Below are positions 9,633 to 17,858 of a stretch of DNA of 64,000 bases, in pieces. Source of the DNA: Paracoccus yeei ATCC BAA-599 (lineage in GTDB: Bacteria; Pseudomonadota; Alphaproteobacteria; Rhodobacterales; Rhodobacteraceae); NCBI RefSeq assembly GCF_000622145.1, contig NZ_JHWH01000008.1, forward strand, positions 147,028 to 211,027, given 5' to 3'. Every line of letters starts with the position of its first letter. Position 1 is the first letter of the stretch. The notes under the pieces are model-generated. The model was not told the origin of the DNA, made no database searches, and was given only the letters and a program-made list of their open reading frames with translations. A program made the position numbers and the translations under genes.

Positions 9633-10510
9633 CGCATCTCCTTGAGCCCGAGCAGGCGGGCGGCATTGCCTTTCAGAATTCCTGGACGATTTTCAGGCTT
9701 TATCGGCAAAGCCTCGAATTCTTCGAGCCAGCCTTCGGGGGCGATCATCGGCCAGTCCGAGCCGAACAGCACCCGATCCCTGAGCAGCGTATCGGCATAG
9801 CGGACCAGGATCGGCGGAAAATACTTCGGCCGCCAGCCGGACAGGTCGATCCAGACATTGGGCTTGTGCGTGGCGACGGCCAGCGCCTCGTCCTGCCAGG
9901 GGAAGGACGGATGCGCCAGGACGATGGGCATGTCGGGAAAATCCACCGCGACGTCGTCCAGGTGCATCGGGTTCGAGTATTTCAGCCGCATCCCGTTGCC
10001 GCCGCGCATCCCGGCCCCCACGCCGGTCTGGCCGGTGTGGAACAGCGCCGGCAGGCCCGCCTCGGCAATCGCCTCGTAAAGCGGATAGGCCGTGCGGTCG
10101 TTGGGATAGAAGCCCTGCATCGTCGGGTGGAACTTGAAGCCGCGGATGCCGTGATCGGCGATCAGGCGCCGCGCTTCGCGCGCGCCCATGCGGCCGCGGG
10201 CCGGGTCGATCGAGGCGAAGGGGATCAGGATGTCCGAATGCCGGGCGCAGGCTTCGGCCACCTCTTCGTTGGCATAGCGGCGATAGCCGGTCTCGCGCTC
10301 GGCATCGACGGGAAAGATCACCGCCGCGATGTTCTGGGCCCGGTAATGCGCGGCGGTCTGGTCGATGGTCGGCGGGTGGGCCCATGGCGCGCGGAAATAG
10401 CGCGCCATGGCCGATTGCAGATCGTCGTAGCCATCATCGGCATGGCAGCCGCAGGGCTCTTCGGCATGGGTGTGAAAGTCGATGGCCCGCACGGCCGCCA
10501 GGTCGATCAT
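9629..10510 (-). CDS. amidohydrolase-2 family metal-dependent hydrolase/decarboxylase
   Basis: A 293-residue TIM-barrel protein of the PF04909 family, which includes ACMSD, gamma-resorcylate and 5-carboxyvanillate decarboxylases and lactone hydrolases. Visible ligands are HTH in DFHTH (residues 11-15), the histidine of FKFHP, HTGQTG, the histidine of LAHPSFPW and the aspartate of FGSDWP. It sits between the MBL hydrolase and acyl-CoA dehydrogenase genes and overlaps both by ATGA junctions, so it belongs to the hydroxycinnamate-linked operon. A role in decarboxylating or hydrolysing an aromatic intermediate would fit, but the substrate cannot be read from sequence. A cysteine-containing EEPCGCH segment directly after the HTH motif is a distinguishing detail. 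Confidence 0.82.
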   Translation of the reverse strand: MIDLAAVRAIDFHTHAEEPCGCHADDGYDDLQSAMARYFRAPWAHPPTIDQTAAHYRAQNIAAVIFPVDAERETGYRRYANEEVAEACARHSDILIPFASIDPARGRMGAREARRLIADHGIRGFKFHPTMQGFYPNDRTAYPLYEAIAEAGLPALFHTGQTGVGAGMRGGNGMRLKYSNPMHLDDVAVDFPDMPIVLAHPSFPWQDEALAVATHKPNVWIDLSGWRPKYFPPILVRYADTLLRDRVLFGSDWPMIAPEGWLEEFEALPIKPENRPGILKGNAARLLGLKEMR

Positions 10511-11481
10511 GGCGCGCGATCCTCGGTCAGGACGGTCCGGCCATCGGGATCGGTCACGGTGATCCTGTCGCCGATCGTGATGGCGGTCAGGTCCTGGCCC
10601 AGCAGCACGGCCCCGTCGAAGCCGGCCCTGGCCTCGGCGACGATGGCCGCGCCGATCTGCTCGCGCGTCATGCCCGGCGCCCCGCGCGAGACGATATGCG
10701 AAAACACCGCCACGCGCGGCTTGGCCAGGGCAAAGATCCGGCCGGCTTCCTCGGGCGTGGTATGATGGTCCAGGACGCCCTGATAGCTGGGAAACTTCCG
10801 GATCATCGACGGGTCGATATAGGCGACCTCATGGACCAGCAGGTCGGCGCCCCGGGCGGCCTCTGCCACGCGCGTGTCATAGCGGGTGTCGCCCGAGATG
10901 ACGACGGATTTGCCGTCATGGTCGATCCGATAGCCATAGGCAGGCTTGATCCTGGGGCCGTGGTTCACCTCGAAGGCGGTGACGGTGACGCCGTTCCTGT
11001 CATAGACCGGGCCGGGGCCGATGTCGTGGGCGTCGAACTCCAGCCCTTCGGGGCCGATCTGCTCGTCCTCGATGCGGATGCGGCGATCCTCGGAAAAGGC
11101 GGCCGCCAGATGCGCGGCCATGTCCCGCGTGCCTTGCGGACCATAAAGCACAAAGGGCGTCTTGCGATTGCCGAAGGGCGTCGGCGTCCAGCCGGTCAGC
11201 CAGACGTCCGGCAGGCCGACGACATGGTCGGAATGCATGTGGGTGATGAAATGCGCGGTGATCGCGCTGAGCGGCACGTCGATCTGGGTCAGGCGGATGG
11301 TCGCGCCCCGACCCATGTCGAACAAGAGCTTTTCCGACCCCGCCTCGACCAGCGTAGACTGGCTGAAGCGGTCGGGGCTGGGCAGGGGGCTGCCCGTGCC
11401 AAGCAGGGTGACGCGGATGTCGCCGGCCTGCGCGGGGATGGCCGCGGCCAGCAGGATGGCGGTCGCAAGGCGTTTCAGCAT
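10507..11481 (-). CDS. exported metallo-beta-lactamase-fold hydrolase
   Basis: A 324-residue protein with a clear N-terminal signal peptide (MLKRLATAILLAAAIPAQA, cleavage expected after AQA), so it should be periplasmic. The mature part starts like RNase Z/arylsulfatase-type MBL proteins (VTLLGTGSPLPSPDRFSQS). It carries the zinc motif HMHSDH (81-86), later SGDTRYD, and a histidine pair in LDHHTTPEEAG. A periplasmic MBL hydrolase between a carrier for aromatic acids and catabolic genes could cleave esters or lactones before uptake, the job done by an unrelated esterase in the Acinetobacter hca cluster. That is a hypothesis. GGAGA precedes the start. Confidence 0.85.
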   Translation of the reverse strand: MLKRLATAILLAAAIPAQAGDIRVTLLGTGSPLPSPDRFSQSTLVEAGSEKLLFDMGRGATIRLTQIDVPLSAITAHFITHMHSDHVVGLPDVWLTGWTPTPFGNRKTPFVLYGPQGTRDMAAHLAAAFSEDRRIRIEDEQIGPEGLEFDAHDIGPGPVYDRNGVTVTAFEVNHGPRIKPAYGYRIDHDGKSVVISGDTRYDTRVAEAARGADLLVHEVAYIDPSMIRKFPSYQGVLDHHTTPEEAGRIFALAKPRVAVFSHIVSRGAPGMTREQIGAAIVAEARAGFDGAVLLGQDLTAITIGDRITVTDPDGRTVLTEDRAP

Positions 11482-11506
11482 GATGTGTCTCCGTATCCCG
11501 AAAGGC

Positions 11507-12715
11507 TCAGGCCGGAACGGGCGCGGCGCGGCGGCGCATCAGCAGCAGCACCGTGGTCAGGCCGGCGGCCAGCGTGATCGGCACCAGCGCCATCATCACG
11601 TCCGAAGGCGTGAAGCCTGCCGTGACCAGCGCCCCGGCCAGAAGCGGCCCGGCGATGGACCCCAGCCGCCCGACCGCGACGGCGGTGCCGACGCCGGTGC
11701 CGCGGATCTCGAACGGATAGCATTGCGGCGCGATGCCATAGAGGATGGCCTGCACGCACAGGATCGCGCCCCCGACCAGCGCGCCGCCCAGCAGCATCAG
11801 CGCCAGGTTCGCGGGCAGCATCGCCAGCATCAGAAGGGCCGCGGCGGCGGCGGCAAAGCACAGTGCCACCGGCGCCAGGGGCCGGGCGCGATCCAGCATC
11901 CGCCCGCCGATCAGGCTGCCGATGACGCCGCCGATGTTGAACAGGATCTGCACGGTCGAGGCCTCGGACCGTTCCAGCCCGCGCGACACCAGAAGCTGCG
12001 GCATCCAGTTCAGCAGCAGATAGACGACCAGCAGCCCCAGGAAGAACGACAGCCACAGCGCCGCCGTGGTCGCCAGCGTGCCCGGCGCAAAGACCTGCGA
12101 CAGCGCGCCCCCGGCCGATTTCACCTGCGCCCTGACCACCGCAAGCGGCGGCAGCAGGAAATGCACGAAGGGCACCAGGATCAGCGGCAGGATGCCACCG
12201 ATCAGGAAGATCGGATGCCAGTCGCCGCCGTGCAGGCCCAGCATCGACACGCCGCTGGCGATGGCGCCGCCCAGCGGGATGCCGGCATACATGATCGAGA
12301 CCGCCTTGCCGCGATTGGCGGGATCGGTGGATTCCGCGGCGATGTTGACCAGGTTCGGCAGCGCCCCGCCCAGGCCCACGCCGGTCAGGAAGCGCATGAC
12401 CACGAGCTGCTCGAAGGTCGCCGTATAGGCGGTGGCGATGGAAAAGACGCCGAAGGCCACCAGCGCGATCACCAGCCCCGTGCGGCGGCCCCAGGCGTCG
12501 GCGATGCGACCGCCGGCCAGCGCGCCGAAGATCAGCCCGAAGGTGGCCGCGGAAAAGAACAGCCCGATCTGCTGCGGCGTCAGGCCGAAGGCGGGGGCCA
12601 GCTTGGGCACGGCGACGCCGGCGGCCTGCAGGTCGAAGCCCTCGATGACGGCGGCCAGAAAGGCAAGCGTCAGCGCCCGCCCCCCGCCGTGGCGGTGGTC
12701 GTTGATGGTCTTCAT
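11507..12715 (-). CDS. MFS transporter, aromatic acid:proton symporter family
   Basis: A 402-residue major facilitator with twelve predicted hydrophobic segments. It has the EGFDLQ motif in TM1 (25-30), where the AAHS subfamily (PcaK, BenK, HcaK, VanK) has its conserved D-G-[FY]-D, and the loop 2-3 motif GGRIADAWGRRTG (68-80). It probably imports hydroxycinnamates or related aromatic acids across the inner membrane with protons. A strong GGGAGGAAACC site precedes the ATG. It follows the MarR gene by 52 bp and precedes the MBL gene by 25 bp in the same operon. Confidence 0.9.
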   Translation of the reverse strand: MKTINDHRHGGGRALTLAFLAAVIEGFDLQAAGVAVPKLAPAFGLTPQQIGLFFSAATFGLIFGALAGGRIADAWGRRTGLVIALVAFGVFSIATAYTATFEQLVVMRFLTGVGLGGALPNLVNIAAESTDPANRGKAVSIMYAGIPLGGAIASGVSMLGLHGGDWHPIFLIGGILPLILVPFVHFLLPPLAVVRAQVKSAGGALSQVFAPGTLATTAALWLSFFLGLLVVYLLLNWMPQLLVSRGLERSEASTVQILFNIGGVIGSLIGGRMLDRARPLAPVALCFAAAAAALLMLAMLPANLALMLLGGALVGGAILCVQAILYGIAPQCYPFEIRGTGVGTAVAVGRLGSIAGPLLAGALVTAGFTPSDVMMALVPITLAAGLTTVLLLMRRRAAPVPA

Positions 12716-12767
12716 GGTTTCCTCCCTTGGGCGGGGCCTCTTCTCCCCGCGGATGTTGCGGCGGGGC

Positions 12768-13244
12768 CTAGCCTTCGCCGTCCTCTCTCCAGATGATCGC
12801 CAGCATGCGGCGCAACTCGTCGCGCTCTGCCAGGGTCAGGCCGGCCAGCATCCGATCCTCATGCGCGCGGATCAGGCCCAGCATGCGCTGCGCCTCCTCG
12901 CGGCCCTTGGCGGTCGGGAACAGGCGCTGGACGCGATTGTCCTCGGGATCGGCCTCGCGCAGGAACAGGCCGCGCGATTCCAGTTCGGCCAGAACCGCCA
13001 CGATGTTGGCGCGCTGCATGCGCAGGCTGCGGCAGATCTCGGCCGCGCTGACGCCGGGCCGTTCCGTGATGGTCAAAAGCACGCTCATCGACACGGTGCG
13101 CAGGCCCGCCGCCTCAAGCGCGGCATTGGCGCCATGCAGGTCCCAGGCCGAAGCGCGCTTGAGGTGATAGCCGATCAGGTCGCGCAGTTGCAGGGGCGAT
13201 TCGGCGCCGGTTTCTTGGGCTTTCTTCAAGAATTCTCCGGGCAT
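12768..13244 (-). CDS. MarR-family repressor of the hydroxycinnamate locus
   Basis: A 158-residue winged-helix protein of MarR type. The recognition helix region is around AAEICRSLRMQRANIVAVLAEL, followed by the wing with READPEDNRVQRLF. It is divergent from the vdh-ech-fcs genes and heads its own leftward operon. That is the arrangement of HcaR, FerR and CouR, MarR proteins released from DNA by hydroxycinnamoyl-CoA thioesters. The effector here is inferred to be feruloyl- or p-coumaroyl-CoA. A 15-bp palindrome in the intergenic region is a likely binding site. Confidence 0.88.
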   Translation of the reverse strand: MPGEFLKKAQETGAESPLQLRDLIGYHLKRASAWDLHGANAALEAAGLRTVSMSVLLTITERPGVSAAEICRSLRMQRANIVAVLAELESRGLFLREADPEDNRVQRLFPTAKGREEAQRMLGLIRAHEDRMLAGLTLAERDELRRMLAIIWREDGEG

Positions 13245-13283
13245 GGCTGCCTCCGTAGGGTGCCTTCGATGGAGATGAAAATA

Positions 13284-13323
13284 ATGCTATGCAATATAAC
13301 AGTCAATCGCTATGTTTCATAGC
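13284..13323. promoter_or_regulatory. candidate MarR operator between the divergent operons
   Basis: The 139-bp gap between the MarR gene and the aldehyde dehydrogenase gene is AT-richer than its surroundings. It holds a perfect palindrome, GCTATGTTTCATAGC (13309-13323). A second, degenerate copy, GCTATGCAATATAAC, lies 24 bp to its left (starting at 13285). Paired 15-bp dyads in a divergent promoter are what a dimeric MarR repressor controlling both directions would use. No confident -10/-35 pair was assigned. Confidence 0.6.
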
Positions 13324-13383
13324 AGTTAGCCCGGGGCGCGATTCGGTTCACGATGCGGGCAAACCCTTTTAGGGAGGAAAAGC

Positions 13384-14835
13384 ATGAGCTTCGTCAGCAT
13401 GAAAATCGCGGGTGCCGAGCGTGTCGCATCCGACGGGCGCACGTTCCGCCGCCTGAACCCGGTCACCGGCGCGGTGGCCAGCGAGGCGCCCGCCGCCAGC
13501 GTGGCGGACGCCAATGCCGCCGCCGATGCCGCGGCCGCCGCCTTTCCGGCCTGGGCCGCACTTGGCCCCAATGCGCGGCGCGCGGTGCTGCTGAAGGCTG
13601 CCGACGCGCTGGCCGCCAGGGGCGATGCCTTTGTCACCGCCATGGCCGAGGAAACCGGCGCGACCGAGCCCTGGGCGCGTTTCAACGTCGCCATCGCCTC
13701 CTCGATGCTGCGCGAGGCCGCCGCCCTGACCACCCAGGTCGCGGGCGAAGTGATCCCCTCGGACAAGCCCGGCTGCATCTCGATGGGCGTACGGGAACCG
13801 GCGGGCGTCTGCCTGGGCATCGCGCCCTGGAACGCGCCGGTCATCCTGGGCGTGCGCGCCCTGGCGACGCCGCTTGCCTGCGGCAATGCGGTGGTCTTCA
13901 AGGCCAGCGAGATCTGCCCGCGCACGCACGGCCTGATCGTCGAGGCGCTGGATGAGGGCGGCCTGCCGCCCGGTCTGGTCAGCCTGGTCACCAACGCCCC
14001 CGAGGACGCGGGCGAGATCGTCGGCGCGCTGGTCGATCATCCCGCGATCCGCCGCATCAACTTCACCGGCTCGACGAAGGTGGGCCGGATCATCGCCGAA
14101 CGTGCCGCGCGGCAGCTGAAACCCGTGCTGCTGGAACTGGGCGGCAAGGCGCCGTTCCTGGTGCTGCGCGACGCCGACCTGGACGAGGCGGTCAAGGCCG
14201 CGATCTTTGGCGCCTTCTTCAACCAGGGCCAGATCTGCATGTCCACCGAGCGCATCATCCTGGCGCCCGAGATCGCGGACGACTTCGTCGCCCGCTTCAC
14301 CGCCCGCGCCGCCGCGTTGAAGGCCGGCGATCCGCGCGACGGCAAGGCGCCGCTGGGCGCCGTGGTCGATGCCCATACGGTCGAAAAGGTGACGGCGCTG
14401 ATCGAGGACGCCCGCGCCAAGGGCGCTGAGATCCATTCGGCGGGCGCGGCCGAGGGCGTGCTGATGCCCGCCCAGGTCGTGGACCGCGTGACGCCCGAGA
14501 TGCGCATCGCAACCGAGGAAAGCTTCGGCCCGGTCGTCGCCATCTTCCGCGCCGCGGACGAAGACGACATGATCCGCATCGCCAACGACACCGAATACGG
14601 GCTGTCGGCGGCGGTGTTTTCGCGCGACGTGGCCCGCGCACTGACTGTGGTCGGCCGGATCAAGTCGGGCATCTGCCACATCAACGGCCCGACCGTCCAT
14701 GACGAGGCGCAGATGCCCTTCGGCGGCACCAAGGCCTCGGGCTATGGCCGTTTCGGCGGCAAGGCCGGCATCGCCGAATTCACCGAACTGCGCTGGATCA
14801 CCATCGAGACCCAGCCGGGCCACTACCCGCTGTAA
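13384..14835 (+). CDS. vdh: vanillin/4-hydroxybenzaldehyde dehydrogenase
   Basis: A 483-residue NAD(P)-dependent aldehyde dehydrogenase with APWN (147-150), FTGSTKVG (227-234), the general-base glutamate in ELGGK (Glu251) and the nucleophile in QGQICMSTER (Cys285). The sequence is of the salicylaldehyde/vanillin dehydrogenase type. Next to the hydratase-lyase and CoA ligase genes it would oxidise vanillin (from ferulate) or 4-hydroxybenzaldehyde (from p-coumarate) to vanillate or 4-hydroxybenzoate. It is the first gene of the rightward operon, has a strong AGGGAGG site, and follows the candidate MarR operator directly. Confidence 0.9.
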   Translation: MSFVSMKIAGAERVASDGRTFRRLNPVTGAVASEAPAASVADANAAADAAAAAFPAWAALGPNARRAVLLKAADALAARGDAFVTAMAEETGATEPWARFNVAIASSMLREAAALTTQVAGEVIPSDKPGCISMGVREPAGVCLGIAPWNAPVILGVRALATPLACGNAVVFKASEICPRTHGLIVEALDEGGLPPGLVSLVTNAPEDAGEIVGALVDHPAIRRINFTGSTKVGRIIAERAARQLKPVLLELGGKAPFLVLRDADLDEAVKAAIFGAFFNQGQICMSTERIILAPEIADDFVARFTARAAALKAGDPRDGKAPLGAVVDAHTVEKVTALIEDARAKGAEIHSAGAAEGVLMPAQVVDRVTPEMRIATEESFGPVVAIFRAADEDDMIRIANDTEYGLSAAVFSRDVARALTVVGRIKSGICHINGPTVHDEAQMPFGGTKASGYGRFGGKAGIAEFTELRWITIETQPGHYPL

Positions 14836-14918
14836 ACCGCCTGTCGCATCCCCGCCGCGACGCCCGCGCCGAACCCTCGGCGCGGCCCGGCACCGCACAT
14901 CCCGAAAGGAACCCCAAA

Positions 14919-15746
14919 ATGGCAAACGATCACGACACCGTCGCCTATGACGTGCAGGACGGCATCGCCTGGCTGCGCTTCAACCGCCCCGACAAGCGCA
15001 ACGCCATGTCCCCCACCCTGAACCGCGCCATGATGGAGGCGCTGGACGAACTGGAATTCCGCGACGACGTGGGCGTTCTGGTGCTGACCGGCGAAGGCCC
15101 GGCCTGGACCGCCGGCATGGACCTCAAGGAATATTTCCGCGAGACCGAGGCGGATGGCCTGAAAGGCACCCGCAAGGCGCAGCGCGAATCCTATGGCTGG
15201 TGGCGTCGGCTGCGCTGGTACCAGAAGCCGACCATCGCCATGGTGAACGGCTGGTGCTTCGGCGGCGGTTATGGTCCGCTGTTCGCCTGCGACCTGGCCT
15301 TTGCGGCGGATGAGGCAAAGTTCGGCCTGTCGGAAATCAACTGGGGCATCCTGCCCGGCGGCGGCGCGACCAAGGTGGCGGTGGAACTGCTGCCCTTCCG
15401 CAAGGCCATGTATCACGCCATGCTGGGCGAGCCGATCGACGGCCAGACAGCCGCCGACTGGGGGCTGGTCAACGAATCCCTGCCGCTGGCGCAACTGAAG
15501 GACCGCGTGACCGAGGTTGCCCGCAAGCTGCTGGAGAAGAACCCCGTCGCGCTGAAGGCCACCAAGGATGCCGTGCGCCGCGTCGGCCTGATGACCTATG
15601 ACGAGGCCGAGGATTACCTGGTTCGCGCCCAGGAGGCCGCGAACAGCTACGACAACGAAGGCCGCAAGGAAGGCATCCGCCAGTTCATCGACGAGAAATC
15701 CTACAAGCCCGGCCTGGGCGCCTATGACAAGAGCCGGCAGGGCTGA
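14919..15746 (+). CDS. ech: hydroxycinnamoyl-CoA hydratase-lyase
   Basis: A 275-residue crotonase-fold enzyme that hydrates feruloyl- or p-coumaroyl-CoA and cleaves the product to acetyl-CoA and vanillin or 4-hydroxybenzaldehyde. It is distinguished from ordinary enoyl-CoA hydratases by the HCHL signatures GMDLKEYFRE (66-75), the aromatic-rich YGWWRRLRWYQKP stretch (92-104), the oxyanion segment GWCFGGGYGP (111-120) and the catalytic glutamate in LSEINWGI (Glu139). The C-terminal half retains the lyase-type SYDNEGRKEGIRQFIDEKSY end. AAAGGAA precedes the ATG. It lies 83 bp after vdh and 23 bp before fcs. Confidence 0.95.
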   Translation: MANDHDTVAYDVQDGIAWLRFNRPDKRNAMSPTLNRAMMEALDELEFRDDVGVLVLTGEGPAWTAGMDLKEYFRETEADGLKGTRKAQRESYGWWRRLRWYQKPTIAMVNGWCFGGGYGPLFACDLAFAADEAKFGLSEINWGILPGGGATKVAVELLPFRKAMYHAMLGEPIDGQTAADWGLVNESLPLAQLKDRVTEVARKLLEKNPVALKATKDAVRRVGLMTYDEAEDYLVRAQEAANSYDNEGRKEGIRQFIDEKSYKPGLGAYDKSRQG

Positions 15747-15769
15747 GACCGGGCAGGGAGGAGGACACC

Positions 15770-17257
15770 ATGCTCGATTTCATCTCGCCGGACCCGGTCG
15801 CGCTGCACGCGCGGCTGCGGCCCGAGGCGCTGGCCGCCGTCGATCTGGCGACCGACCGGCGCTGGCGCTATCGCGATCTCGACTGCGACATCCAGCGCGC
15901 CGTCGCGGTCCTGACCAAGGGCGGCGTCACCCGGGGCGACCGGGTGGCGGCGCTGGCCCGCAACAGCGTGCATCAGGTCATCCTGCAGCAGGCGCTGATG
16001 CGCATCGGCGCGATCTTCGTGCCGCTGAACTGGCGGCTGTCGCTGCCGGAACTGGGGCGGCTGATGCTGGACTGCATGCCGCGCCTGCTGGTTTCGGATC
16101 AGGAGACGCCCGAGCTGTCGCCGGGCTGTTCGGCGATGACCATGCAGGACTTCGCCGCCGCCGTGGACGCGGCAGGTCCCGCGCCGCGCTGTCCGCCGCA
16201 TTCGGGCATGGATTGCTGCATCATCCTTTACACCTCGGGCACGTCCGGGACGCCCAAGGGGGCGATGCTGACCTCGCAGTTCCTGCTGGCGACGGCGGTG
16301 AACTTCAACGTGCTGGGCGAGGTCGATACCGGGGCGATATTCCTGTGCGACAGCCCGATGTTCCATGTCATCGGCATCGTCACCCAGATCTGGCCGCCGC
16401 TGTTGCGCGGCGGCAAGATCCTGGTTTCTCCCGGCTTCGACCCTGAGCGCACCAACGACCGGCTGGGCGACGCAGAATTCGGCGTCACGCATTACTTCTG
16501 CGTCCCGCAGATGGCCGAGGCGCTGCGCCATGCCCCGAACTTTGCCCCCGACCGCTGGACCAGCCTCAAGGCGCTGTTCACCGGCGGCGCGCCGAACCCG
16601 CCCGCGCATATCCGCTGGTGGCTGGACCAGGGCGTGCGCATGGTTGACGGTTATGGCATGACCGAGACGGGGACCACGCTGGGCATGCCGCTGAACCCCG
16701 ACCTGATCCGCGACAAGGCTGGCGCGGTCGGGTTGCCGGGTCCGCTGACCGCGGTGCGGCTGGTCGACGAGCAGGACCGCGACGTGCCGGACGGCACGGC
16801 GGGCGAGGTTCTGGTCTTTGGCCTGAACGTCATCCCCGGCTACTGGAACCGCCCCGAGGAACGCGACCGCGCCTTTACCGCCGACGGCTGGATCAGGACC
16901 GGCGACATCGGCATCCGCGACGGCGACGGGTTCATCAGCATCGCGGATCGCAAGAAGGACATGTTCATCTCGGGCGGCGAGAACGTCTATCCGGTCGAGG
17001 TCGAGGCCGCGCTGGTCGAACATGCCGCCGTGCGCGAGGTGGCGGTGATCGGCATTCCCGACGACCGCTGGGGCGAGGTCGGCTGCGCCTTCATCGTGCC
17101 CGCGCAGGGCGCGAACCCGGCGCCCGAGGAACTGGCCCTGCATTGCCAGCGCCTGATCGCCCGCTACAAGGTGCCCAAGGAATTCCGCGTCGTGGACAGC
17201 CTGCCCCGCACCGGATCGGGCAAGGTGATGAAGCACGTGCTGAAACAGGGCCTCTGA
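15770..17257 (+). CDS. fcs: feruloyl-CoA synthetase (hydroxycinnamate:CoA ligase)
   Basis: A 495-residue adenylate-forming enzyme with the P-loop LYTSGTSGTPKGAM, the DGYGMTETGT motif and the C-terminal GDIGIRDGDGF and RKKDMFISGGENVYP segments. The acceptor lysine lies in the C-terminal PRTGSGKVMKH. It would activate ferulate, p-coumarate or caffeate to CoA thioesters in the cytoplasm, the first step of the pathway completed by ech and vdh. AGGGAGGAGG precedes the start. Substrate specificity is inferred from the operon; alone it would only be called an AMP-binding acyl-CoA synthetase. Confidence 0.88.
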   Translation: MLDFISPDPVALHARLRPEALAAVDLATDRRWRYRDLDCDIQRAVAVLTKGGVTRGDRVAALARNSVHQVILQQALMRIGAIFVPLNWRLSLPELGRLMLDCMPRLLVSDQETPELSPGCSAMTMQDFAAAVDAAGPAPRCPPHSGMDCCIILYTSGTSGTPKGAMLTSQFLLATAVNFNVLGEVDTGAIFLCDSPMFHVIGIVTQIWPPLLRGGKILVSPGFDPERTNDRLGDAEFGVTHYFCVPQMAEALRHAPNFAPDRWTSLKALFTGGAPNPPAHIRWWLDQGVRMVDGYGMTETGTTLGMPLNPDLIRDKAGAVGLPGPLTAVRLVDEQDRDVPDGTAGEVLVFGLNVIPGYWNRPEERDRAFTADGWIRTGDIGIRDGDGFISIADRKKDMFISGGENVYPVEVEAALVEHAAVREVAVIGIPDDRWGEVGCAFIVPAQGANPAPEELALHCQRLIARYKVPKEFRVVDSLPRTGSGKVMKHVLKQGL

Positions 17258-17265
17258 CGGCCCTG

Positions 17266-17308
17266 CGCAATGCGCCGAGGCGGTGACGGATCGCCCCGGC
17301 GCATTGCG
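17266..17308 (+). terminator. terminator hairpin after fcs
   Basis: A perfect 11-bp inverted repeat, CGCAATGCGCC and GGCGCATTGCG, encloses 21 nt that can themselves pair (GGCG with CGCC). It begins 8 bp after the fcs stop codon. The T run is short (GTTG), so efficiency is uncertain, but position and stem strength suit an operon end. Confidence 0.6.
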
Positions 17309-17801
17309 TTGAAAGACGACCCCACGGCGGTTCCGGCGATATGTCGGGACCGCGCAACTGCTTTTTGGGACGCGCGGCGTCGACCGGCGACATTCACGCC
17401 GAGAGTCGGTCTGACTGTACCGATTGGCTGCGCTGCGGGCCTGTGGGCCGGCTTCCCCTTGATGGACAGCGCCACATCGAGTTCGGCCAGCCGTGATGCG
17501 AACGCGCGTCGATGGCGTGGGTATCGAGAAATCCTCCTGTTGTTTCTTTCGGGAAGGTGGCTGAGCTCGTTTGCCCGGAGGGTGGCGGAGCGCCGTTGAC
17601 CGCGCGCAGGACGTTGTGCTGGTCCTCGCCTTCTGATCCGTCTTTCCGGAAGATGCCGGAACGGCGGGATAGTTGTAAAGAGATTAAGTTTTTTACAAGC
17701 CCGACAATCAAAATAATATATAATAAAAATCAATACTTTAATCTAAAATACCCAAAGAGGTACATTCAAAGAAAACGGACTTGTTGACAACATGAGCGGT
17801 A
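17309..17801. other. gene-free spacer with a strongly AT-rich island
   Basis: About 490 bp with no convincing gene. Short open frames on both strands lack recognisable domains, credible ribosome binding sites or codon patterns like the neighbours. The first two thirds have ordinary GC content. From about 17676 to 17780 the composition changes abruptly to AT-rich, with runs such as AAATAATATATAATAAAAAT. This may be a promoter with an UP element for the tct operon, an old insertion boundary, or imported DNA. No terminal inverted repeats or target duplications could be recognised. Confidence 0.6.
17782..17792. promoter_or_regulatory. TGTTGACAACA palindrome upstream of the tct operon
   Basis: An 11-bp perfect palindrome at the right end of the AT-rich island, 66 bp before tctC. 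It contains TTGACA, so it could be a -35 element, an operator, or both. No good -10 at standard spacing is visible. The TTGACAA core recurs twice in the promoter region at 26.1-26.3 kb, which makes a shared binding site for the GntR regulator at 21.9 kb possible. Confidence 0.35.
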
Positions 17802-17858
17802 ATGTGCATGGTTCCCTCCATTGCTTGGCAGGAGGGCCGGGCTGCTTTGGAGGTTTCA

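Noticed and set aside
10382..10410. An 11-bp perfect inverted repeat (CCATGGCGCGC/GCGCGCCATGG) with a 7-nt loop.
   Set aside because: It lies inside the amidohydrolase coding region in a GC-rich context and codes for ordinary residues (ARYFRAPWA). There is no adjacent T run and no reason to treat it as a terminator or operator.
17164..17787. Several open frames of 90-190 codons on both strands downstream of fcs.
   Set aside because: They overlap one another, have arginine/serine-rich compositions typical of shadow frames in GC-rich DNA, lack ribosome binding sites, and show no domain or transposase motif.
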